Assembly: GCA_964459445.1 (NCBI GenBank)
Contig: CAYWMP010000219.1
Coordinates: forward strand, 1 to 8,754
From: CAYWMP01 sp964459445
GTDB taxonomy: Bacteria; Desulfobacterota; DSM-4660; Desulfatiglandales; HGW-15
Length of the DNA: 8,754 nt
Direction: 5' to 3'
The notes under the pieces were generated by a model. The model had not been told where the DNA came from. It saw only the letters and a program-made list of their open reading frames with translations, and searched no databases. The position numbers and the translations under genes were made by a program. Below are positions 1 through 4,639 of the stretch, piece by piece; within the stretch, counting starts at the first letter, position 1; every line of letters starts with the position of its first letter.

Positions 1-1
1 T

Positions 2-511
2 ATCCTCGAAGAAACACTTCTTTGTTTTCGGCTCCCTGCCTACGAAGCCAAACTGCGTGTGCGAGAACGAAAACTACCGAAATGGTATTGGTGCGATCCG
101 GGCATTGTAAGGGCCATGAAGCGGGCTACTGGCACTTTGGTACCGGAAGAGAAAGGGGATTTATTCGAAGGAATGGTGGCCCAGTTATTGCGCGCCTATA
201 AGGACTATCGAGATCTATTTGACGATATGTATTACTGGGTGCCCTCGGGTCATTCCGGGATAGAGGTCGACTTTATCCTGGTTCGAGGATCTGAACTGAT
301 CGCAGTGGAGGCAAAATCCGGCGATACTTTTGTGGATGCCTGGTGCAAGGGCCTACGCGCTATTGAACCGCTTGGGGGATTGCAACGCCGGATTCTCGTC
401 TACCCGCGTGGACCTGCAATGAAAACGAGAGACGGAATCGATGTCTTACCATTCAAACAATTTGCCGACGAATTGGCCCTTGGTGCCTTGAGTGCGGGCA
501 CACTTAATTGA
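2..511 (+). CDS. C-terminal part of AAA-ATPase/DUF4143-family protein (partial)
   Basis: The frame is open from base 2 and continues off the left edge, so this is the 3' end of a longer gene; the GTG at 59 is internal, because the residues before it (ending LPAYEAKLRV) fit the family. About 169 residues are visible. They resemble the DUF4143 C-terminal domain of ATP-binding proteins that pair an N-terminal AAA ATPase with a PD-(D/E)XK nuclease-like fold. The visible nuclease-like core is EVDF (263-274) followed by the EAK triad (308-316) in the context IAVEAKSG. The family is widespread, often accessory, and has no settled function. Family proteins are usually near 400 residues, so the ATPase half with its Walker motifs should lie upstream of the window. 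No partner gene is visible; repeat-rich spacer follows immediately. Confidence 0.8.
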   Translation: MLEETLLCFRLPAYEAKLRVRERKLPKWYWCDPGIVRAMKRATGTLVPEEKGDLFEGMVAQLLRAYKDYRDLFDDMYYWVPSGHSGIEVDFILVRGSELIAVEAKSGDTFVDAWCKGLRAIEPLGGLQRRILVYPRGPAMKTRDGIDVLPFKQFADELALGALSAGTLN

Positions 512-537
512 TTTAACATTGTTGACAATCGTGACTA

Positions 538-651
538 ATGCAAATTGCCCTTTTTGGGGACAAGGTTGAAGCAAGAGTGATTGCAAAAGAAGGCACCGTC
601 ATTGACATAAGTGTGAGAAAAGAAATTGGAAAAAATTGGGGACGACCTTAA
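538..651 (+). pseudogene. 37-codon ORF, probable gene remnant ending NWGRP
   Basis: ATG at 538 opens a short frame that begins MQIALFGDKVEA and ends KEIGKNWGRP before TAA at 649-651. Alternating hydrophobic and charged residues suggest beta strands rather than random translation. There is no clear Shine-Dalgarno sequence, and an in-frame stop lies six bases upstream. I therefore read it as the surviving 3' end of a larger gene or mobile sequence, not a working gene. The word TTGGGGAC occurs twice inside it (554-561 and 636-643). The opposite strand is also open here, but its peptide looks like a shadow. I do not recognise the family. Confidence 0.25.
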
Positions 652-781
652 ATATTTAAATTCATTTTTGGTAGGTTGTCCGTTGCAAGGCATACTGAGA
701 GCACCGGTCTTCGCCTTAGAGGCTTCGACCCGGCAGGAGGGGCTTTGAACAAAGAGGAAAGAAATATACTGAGACATGATG

Positions 782-837
782 CTGGTTACGGGTTGCTTGA
801 TAGTTGATACTCGTTCCTGGTTGCTCGATGCTTGATC
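782..837. repeat. Degenerate heptamer tandem array (8 units)
   Basis: Eight consecutive 7-base units fit a loose consensus CTSGTTR. They include CTGGTTA, CGGGTTG, CTCGTTC and CTGGTTG, interspersed with TTGAT-type variants such as CTTGATA and GTTGATA. Phase is kept through all 56 bases. The same words recur in the cleaner array at 1756-1797. The period of seven is not a codon multiple and no gene covers the array. Such heptanucleotide arrays are typically intergenic and arise by replication slippage. Any role here is unknown. Confidence 0.75.
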
Positions 838-870
838 CAAGATCTTCCAATTCTACGACCCGAATCAGTC

Positions 871-900
871 TTGACATTTTGAACGCTTTATTCTTAACCT
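871..900 (+). promoter_or_regulatory. Weak candidate sigma70-type promoter
   Basis: A perfect -35 hexamer TTGACA (871-876) is followed 18 bases later by TAACCT (895-900), which matches three of six -10 positions. It lies 26 bases before the hairpin at 926-943 and in the same direction as the 949 ORF. The -10 match is poor, so this is only a candidate. Confidence 0.22.
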
Positions 901-925
901 AGCCAAGAAACTAGTTCCCTTCCAT

Positions 926-943
926 TAACCTCTAACGAGGTTA
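926..943 (+). promoter_or_regulatory. Hairpin burying a Shine-Dalgarno sequence
   Basis: TAACCTC (926-932) and GAGGTTA (937-943) are perfect complements separated by a four-base loop, TAAC. The 3' arm contains GAGG (937-940), eight bases before the ATG at 949, which is ideal ribosome-binding-site spacing. In RNA the stem would hide that site. No T-run follows, so it is not a terminator. The structure is seen in the sequence; a regulatory role is inference. Confidence 0.5.
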
Positions 944-948
944 TCCTC

Positions 949-1116
949 ATGAATATTCCCACAACAAAGAGCATTTCCGATTCTGCGGCGGAATCCGCGG
1001 ATCTCCATTCAATACTAAACCAGATTAGGAAATTCCGGATTCAGGAATTAAGGAATTCAGAGGAACATGGTTTATGCCCTGGCGAAGCGGGTTCCCTGTC
1101 GAATGACGTAAAATGA
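949..1116 (+). CDS. Candidate 55-residue small protein
   Basis: ATG at 949, preceded by GAGG at good spacing, opens a frame of 55 codons ending in TGA at 1114-1116. The product starts MNIPTTKSISDSA and has a likely helical middle (SILNQIRKFRIQELRNSEE). There is no signal peptide or membrane segment. Doubt comes from the DNA: the frame runs straight through the palindrome at 979-995 and the octamer-like repeats at 1027-1066, both of which look like dispersed intergenic repeat. It could be a chance frame across repeats, or a small protein controlled by the upstream hairpin. I do not recognise a family. Confidence 0.27.
   Translation: MNIPTTKSISDSAAESADLHSILNQIRKFRIQELRNSEEHGLCPGEAGSLSNDVK
975..1001. 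repeat. Palindromic repeat, copy 1 (TTCCGATTCTGC type)
   Basis: GATTCTGC (979-986) and GCGGAATC (988-995) form an 8-base inverted repeat with one T-G wobble and a single-base centre; an overlapping GCGGAATCCGC palindrome sits at 988-998. The 12-base word TTCCGATTCTGC at the left recurs at 7115-7126, where it forms a longer stem. It is therefore a dispersed intergenic element rather than a local accident. Confidence 0.6.
1027..1066. repeat. Octamer-like low-complexity repeat AGGAATTM
   Basis: Successive AGGAA-starting words (AGGAAATTCC, AGGAATTA, AGGAATTC, then the diverged AGAGGAAC) follow each other with a spacing of about eight. The stretch abuts the palindromic repeat just upstream and resembles simple-sequence decay of the GGAATC-type repeat. 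No function is evident. Confidence 0.5.
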
Positions 1117-1121
1117 TTTTA

Positions 1122-1147
1122 CAGCAATCTCATGGGGTGAATTGCTG
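1122..1147. promoter_or_regulatory. Perfect 7-bp inverted repeat upstream of the secreted-protein gene
   Basis: CAGCAAT (1122-1128) and ATTGCTG (1141-1147) are exact complements separated by 12 bases. The structure ends 34 bases before the ATG at 1182. It could be an operator half-site pair or a leader hairpin. There is no T-run, so a terminator for the upstream ORF is unlikely. Confidence 0.35.
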
Positions 1148-1181
1148 ATTTCATATTAAACCGATATTGGGGGTGATGAAT

Positions 1182-1658
1182 ATGAGGCTTTCGCTGAGAT
1201 GTTCATCGGTACTTGTTATCTGTATCGCAATATTGCTCCATTCAGTACGTGTTCATGCAATATCGCCGCTAATGGAGGAGCAGGCGCGGTTGATACTCGA
1301 AACAAAAATGAATGTCAAAACGTATGGACTCAGGCAGAGAATCTATAATTTCATGGAAAGAAAAATGTACCCCGGATGGATGACAGATTTCCGATTGGAG
1401 CGGTTGTTTCCTGTTGAGGAAAAAACACTGGCAGGTGAGAAGTTTGATCTCGCCAATTTCTATCTATTCGTCTTGGATCATAGAAAGTTTGGCGATACTG
1501 AAAAGAACCCCTTTGAGATGGCCTTTGAATTTCGAGAAGGGCTGGATTTGCTGAGCGCTGAACCGGATCTACCCTTAACAGGCTATATCAGGAAAGAATT
1601 TTTTAAAAGAAATCCATGCTTTTTGCCGCAGAAAATAAGGGGTCAAGTCTGCCCTTGA
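1182..1658 (+). CDS. Small secreted protein of unknown function, 3' end altered
   Basis: I chose ATG 1182 because the run GGGGG (1169-1173) is at Shine-Dalgarno distance from it; TTG 1167, GTG 1173 and ATG 1176 are too close to or inside that run. The 158-residue product begins with a clear Sec signal peptide: basic start MRLSLR, hydrophobic core about 9-19, probable cleavage after VHA (residue 26). The mature part is charged and mostly helical, with an aromatic segment near 89-97 (DLANFYLFV), and has no membrane span. I do not recognise the family. The last six or seven codons (RGQVCP) fall inside the AAGGGGTCA repeat starting at 1637, so the native C-terminus has probably been replaced or cut off. 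The gene stands alone between repeat-rich spacers. Confidence 0.6.
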   Translation: MRLSLRCSSVLVICIAILLHSVRVHAISPLMEEQARLILETKMNVKTYGLRQRIYNFMERKMYPGWMTDFRLERLFPVEEKTLAGEKFDLANFYLFVLDHRKFGDTEKNPFEMAFEFREGLDLLSAEPDLPLTGYIRKEFFKRNPCFLPQKIRGQVCP

Positions 1659-1707
1659 CTCATGTTGAAATAAAGGAAGGTTCAATCCGCCGCGGACAAG
1701 GGGTCAG
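1637..1707. repeat. Dispersed repeat with two AAGGGGTCA words
   Basis: The word AAGGGGTCA followed within a few bases by CTGCC occurs at 1637 (AAGGGGTCAAGTCTGCC) and at 1698 (AAGGGGTCAGCCTGCC). The first copy overlaps the 3' end of the secreted-protein gene; the second leads into the hairpin at 1708-1722. A weaker relative, AAGGGGT then CCCTTGACA, appears at 3780-3798. This looks like debris of a small mobile or REP-type sequence that inserted at the gene end. No transposase is present here, so the mobile origin is inference. Confidence 0.45.
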
Positions 1708-1722
1708 CCTGCCAGAGGCAGG
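1708..1722. repeat. Hairpin 1: CCTGCC / GGCAGG
   Basis: CCTGCC (1708-1713) and GGCAGG (1717-1722) form a perfect six-base-pair stem around the loop AGA. It shares the inner GCC/GGC pairs and the AGA loop start with the hairpin at 1799-1818. No T-run follows, so it is not a terminator. Confidence 0.6.
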
Positions 1723-1755
1723 TAAACATTCAGCGTTCAAAGAAGTATATTGATG

Positions 1756-1797
1756 CTCGTTACTCGTTACTGGTTGCTCGTTACTGGTTGCGGGTTG
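1756..1797. repeat. Heptamer tandem array (6 units, clean)
   Basis: Six contiguous 7-base units fill exactly 42 bases: CTCGTTA three times, CTGGTTG twice and CGGGTTG once, with the first two types partly alternating. This is the better-preserved relative of the array at 782-837. Heptamer phase seems to resume weakly after the hairpins, with CTGGTTG at 1825-1831 and CTAGATA, CTCGACA at 1857-1870. No reading frame with gene-like content covers it. Confidence 0.8.
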
Positions 1798-1798
1798 G

Positions 1799-1818
1799 CC
1801 CGCCAGAAGTAAGGCGGG
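1799..1818. repeat. Hairpin 2: CCCGCC / GGCGGG
   Basis: CCCGCC (1799-1804) and GGCGGG (1813-1818) pair perfectly around the eight-base loop AGAAGTAA. It starts one base after the heptamer array and differs from hairpin 1 by a compensated change in the outer stem. Confidence 0.6.
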
Positions 1819-1836
1819 TAAATTGCTGGTTGTTTA

Positions 1837-1856
1837 CTCGCCGGGAGTATGGCGAG
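1837..1856. repeat. Hairpin 3: CTCGCC / GGCGAG
   Basis: CTCGCC (1837-1842) and GGCGAG (1851-1856) pair perfectly around the eight-base loop GGGAGTAT, which resembles the loop of hairpin 2. Compared with hairpin 2, the second base pair changes from C-G to T-A on both arms, so base pairing is kept. Confidence 0.6.
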
Positions 1857-1972
1857 CTAGATACTCGACACACATAGTTGATACCCCCTTTTTCCATTCC
1901 GATTCCCCAATTGAGTTCTTCTGAATCCTTTCCTATAATCAAAACGCTTCTAAAACCGCACAAAAAGAATTG

Positions 1973-2404
1973 ATGGATCAATTCCTGATGCAGAATGAAC
2001 AACAACTTCCTCAAAGTACCAGTTTGACAGGTCATGTATTCTCATTTTTCAAAAGCCCCTCCGCTATTTTAGCGATCCATTTCCTTTTCAAGGCAATCCA
2101 ACTCGGCTTTGCAGCATTTTACGATCATGAGAATCCTGTGATCCTGATTCCAAGGACCGGCGTGTTTATATTTATAGGCATACTTTCCTATCTGGCATGG
2201 AAGAAAAAAACCGTCGCTATTATAATTATGGTTATTATGATTTTGATTAGTGGTTTAGGTGGCTTCATCTCCGGCATTTTCGTCGTCCCTTTATCTCAAT
2301 ATTTCTTCAAGCCGTTTGCAATCATTATCAGTGCCTACTTCACATTTGGAGGCATACACCTGTTTTTCTTTCGAAAAGAGCTTATTCAAAAAAGGAAAGA
2401 ATAA
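1973..2404 (+). CDS. Small multi-pass membrane protein, unknown function
   Basis: The 143-residue product has about four hydrophobic spans, roughly at residues 30-50, 55-76, 80-106 and 112-133. A soluble N-terminus precedes them and a basic tail (RKELIQKRKE) follows, suggesting a cytoplasmic C-terminus. ATG 1973 is preferred over the adjacent TTG 1970; the upstream AAAAAGAA is a weak ribosome binding site, and ATG 1988 is a fallback. I recognise no family motif or charged residue inside the spans that would suggest transport. Visibly richer in A and T than the flavoenzyme gene that follows 72 bases downstream, it probably has a different origin. A shared transcript is possible, as no terminator is seen between them. 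Confidence 0.65.
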   Translation: MDQFLMQNEQQLPQSTSLTGHVFSFFKSPSAILAIHFLFKAIQLGFAAFYDHENPVILIPRTGVFIFIGILSYLAWKKKTVAIIIMVIMILISGLGGFISGIFVVPLSQYFFKPFAIIISAYFTFGGIHLFFFRKELIQKRKE

Positions 2405-2476
2405 ACGACGGAGGGACTCTGTTAGTAAGGGGTTTTTTCGGACAAAGTTAGTTATAGACCTTTTGGAGCGGTTTGC

Positions 2477-3774
2477 ATGAAGAAGCTCAAGAGCTGGGCA
2501 GGGAACGTGGTATGGCGGCCGAAAGCAGTGCATCGGCCGAAAGATGAGCAGGAGATCGCTGAGCTCGTGACTCGGGTGGCTGAGGAGGGCGTTCGCCTGA
2601 AGCCGGTGGGTTCGGGGCTGTCGTGGTCCGATATCAATGAAGTGGAAGGGCAACATCTGCTGCTGCTGGACCGAATGACGGCCATCGATGTGCAGGCCGA
2701 CGCCAGACGGGTGCGTGTCCAAGGCGGGGCGGTCATGTCCGACATCCAACGTACGCTGGCGGAACATCATCTGGCTCTGGACAACATCGGCTCCATCGTA
2801 ACCCAGACCGCGGCGGGCTATACAGGGACTGGAACGCACGGGTCCGGTACGCCTATTCTCTCCACCTTCATCGAGAAGATGCGGCTGGTCGACGGCACGG
2901 GTTGCATACGAGAACTGAGCCCATCTTCGAACCTGAGCTATTTTTTGCCGCACGGGTCCACCTCGGGTGCCTCGGCGTGGTCACCGAGATCACTTTTCGC
3001 TGCATTGACGCCTTTGATCTTGAGGAGCGCAGAGAGATCGTCCCCTTTGATCGTGTCCTCTCCAACCTGGACAGATACCTTGCAGATAACGACTACGTGA
3101 AGCTCTGGTGGCTGCCATATACCGACGTTATCCAGGTATACCTCTTCAACAGAACCCAGGCGCAAAAAACGACACCGACGCCCAGTGAGCTCATGGAGGA
3201 GTGGGGTCTTTCAACCTATTCTTTTAGTTTCCTTCTCTTCCTCACCCGTGTGGTGCCGGCGCTCACAACGGCTGTGCTCGGATCTTTGCAGCGTTTTTAC
3301 TTCACGCCACGGCGTCGGGTGAACCGGAGCGACAGGCTCTTCAACATCGGGAAGATGATCCCCATTCACAATGAATCGGAGTATGCCATCCCCCTAGAAA
3401 AGGCGGCGGAGGCCATTGATCGACTGGCCGGGATCGTTCGCAACGCTGCGCCGGAGTATCGGGTGAACTTCCCGCTGAAAGTTCGGTTTGTCCCTGATGA
3501 TGACATCCCCATGAGCCCCGCGACCGGTCGGGACAGCTGTTATCTGGGGGCCTACGTGGCCAGCGACAAGTGGACTGGGCCCTACCACCGTGACTTCGAG
3601 AAACTCATGGAGGAGTATGCCGGACGGCCCCACTGGGGTAAGATGTTCTCCCGAACTGCCCAGGACTTCGCTGAGCTTTATCCCCTTTATCGAGAGTTCG
3701 AAGCTATCCGCCAGGCGTGTGATCCGAACGGGGTATTCAGAAACGCCTTTGTAGACAGGGTATTTGGCGAGTAG
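2477..3774 (+). pseudogene. FAD-binding aldonolactone oxidase family protein, frameshifted
   Basis: ATG 2477 follows GGAG (2465-2468) at good distance. The first frame gives an FAD-binding PCMH domain: the PVGSGLSW loop at residues 43-50, then NIGSIVTQT and GTGTHGSGTP. Around 2929 the family match jumps to the -1 frame, which continues EPELFFAARVH, then LGCLGVVTE, LWWLPYTD, HWGK (3631-3642) and a C-terminal DPNGVFRN. Together the two halves give about 430 residues, normal for the L-gulono/D-arabinono-lactone oxidase group of the vanillyl-alcohol oxidase superfamily. These enzymes oxidise sugar lactones or alditols through FAD. The usual flavin-linking His of the GSGHS motif is Leu48, as in plant galactonolactone dehydrogenase, so FAD should be bound non-covalently. 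One missing base best explains the break; a read error or recoding at the slippery T TTT TTG (2941-2947) are alternatives. Without correction the product stops at 3100, lacking the substrate domain. Confidence 0.8.
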
Positions 3775-3820
3775 TAGCTAAGGGGTAAGCCCTTGACAGG
3801 TGACAGATGTTGTTTTTGAT

Positions 3821-3846
3821 GCCCTCCAGTAGGGAGGCTTTTCTTT
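3821..3846 (+). terminator. Rho-independent terminator after the flavoenzyme
   Basis: The arms GCCCTCC (3821-3827) and GGAGGC (3833-3838) pair with one bulged C around a short loop. The stem is followed directly by TTTTCTTTT. It lies 47 bases after the stop codon, where the transcript should end. Confidence 0.7.
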
Positions 3847-4036
3847 TGGCGAGACCCCTCAGAATTGATTAGACGCTCATTTTACTACGTGACGAGCGAG
3901 ACAAGACAAGGATAACGAACAAGGAAATTGGTGAAGATCGGAAAGCCGTGCTTGGAAAATAGCAGGGGCCGACCAAGATTCACAGATAGTTGATGCCGAG
4001 CGGGTGGGACCGAGGTATTCCGGCAGCCCTGTTGTT

Positions 4037-4210
4037 TTAATAAAATGCTAGGATGACCGGTGCGAGAATATAGCCAACCGGTATCCCGATGATCAGGCCT
4101 GAAACGGCATAGATCAATATCTTACCAATCTTTTTCTTTGTGAATATGGCAATCAGAACCGCGATGATCCCCATGATAATGGAAACAGCACCTGTCACGA
4201 ACCAATCCAT
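4037..4210 (-). CDS. 57-residue membrane microprotein
   Basis: On the minus strand, ATG (4210-4208) is preceded by a strong GAGGGGG Shine-Dalgarno sequence five bases upstream, and the frame runs 57 codons to TAA (4039-4037). The product begins MDWFVTGAVSIIMG. It has two hydrophobic spans, about residues 5-23 and 31-57, joined by the basic turn TKKKIGK. The layout is a helical hairpin, and the basic turn predicts a cytoplasmic loop with both ends outside. Length and topology resemble small inner-membrane proteins, but I recognise no family. It is transcribed opposite to both neighbours and has a candidate promoter at 4326-4354. The excellent ribosome site and the clean hydrophobic pattern make chance unlikely. 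Confidence 0.6.
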   Translation of the reverse strand: MDWFVTGAVSIIMGIIAVLIAIFTKKKIGKILIYAVSGLIIGIPVGYILAPVILAFY

Positions 4211-4325
4211 GTTTTCCCCCTCATACTGTTTGAATCCTCTAAAGGCAAATAAGGGTTCATTCCCCGCAGCCCGGTGCGAAGCCGATCATGACCGGTTCTG
4301 AGGGCTTTTTGTCATTTCGCCATTG

Positions 4326-4354
4326 ACAATGATTTGATTTTGGCCTTTTGTCAA
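4326..4354 (-). promoter_or_regulatory. Candidate promoter for the membrane microprotein
   Basis: Reading the minus strand, a perfect TTGACA (4354-4349) is followed after 17 bases by CATTGT (4331-4326), which matches three of six -10 positions. The -10 overlaps a small perfect inverted repeat, CATTG-A-CAATG (4321-4331), that could be an operator. The implied leader to the ATG is a little over 100 bases. Spacing is ideal but the -10 is weak. Confidence 0.35.
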
Positions 4355-4479
4355 GGGTGGGCTTTGCCCCGCAAGGTTAAAGTGGCTCCGAAAATTATCT
4401 TGACAATCCCAGAGCATCAAACTCATGCTGGTGTGTGTTTGCAAAAACACTGTTGTGAATTTCGGAAGCCCTCTCATAT

Positions 4480-4499
4480 ATTCCAGCGAATGCCGGAAT
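4480..4499. repeat. Small palindromic repeat ATTCCAGC / GCCGGAAT
   Basis: ATTCCAGC (4480-4487) and GCCGGAAT (4492-4499) are inverted with one mismatch around the loop GAAT. This form resembles the ATTCC..GGAAT palindromes scattered through many bacterial genomes. A perfect 10-base palindrome, CCGGATCCGG, lies just downstream at 4519-4528. The remainder of 4211-4639 holds only the two candidate promoters. Confidence 0.5.
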
Positions 4500-4544
4500 C
4501 CAGCGTTGTCATAAGGTTCCGGATCCGGGCTTTTCCTGGTGGCA

Positions 4545-4574
4545 TTGTATGGAAATATAGTTTGCATTTGTAAT
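4545..4574 (+). promoter_or_regulatory. Candidate promoter of the DUF6599-DUF362-phosphatase operon
   Basis: TTGTAT (4545-4550) as a partial -35 is followed after 18 bases by TGTAAT (4569-4574), a five-of-six match to TATAAT. The surroundings are AT-rich. It would start RNA about 60 bases before the ATG at 4640. No operator-like palindrome overlaps it. Confidence 0.35.
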
Positions 4575-4639
4575 TATTCACATGGAAAATAGGGTTGAAA
4601 CGGTTTTTCCCCGGATCACATCGTGAGAGGCCATGGACC

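Noticed and set aside
518..529. Palindrome ATTGT-TG-ACAAT just after the DUF4143 gene
   Set aside because: Only five paired bases, no T-run and no promoter fit, so it is indistinguishable from chance.
535..840. Long minus-strand open frame of about 100 codons
   Set aside because: It runs through the heptamer array and the opposite strand of the NWGRP remnant; it has no ribosome site and its composition is not protein-like.
782..1797. CRISPR-like array
   Set aside because: The repeats are contiguous 7-base units without spacers, and no cas gene is present.
2291..2953. Minus-strand open frame of 220 codons over the flavoenzyme gene
   Set aside because: It is the shadow of the GC-rich FAD-domain frame, and it spans two unrelated plus-strand genes.
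4400..4428. TTGACA at 4400 as a plus-strand promoter
   Set aside because: At 17 bases spacing the -10 position reads TCATGC, and no better hexamer lies at 16 or 18 bases.
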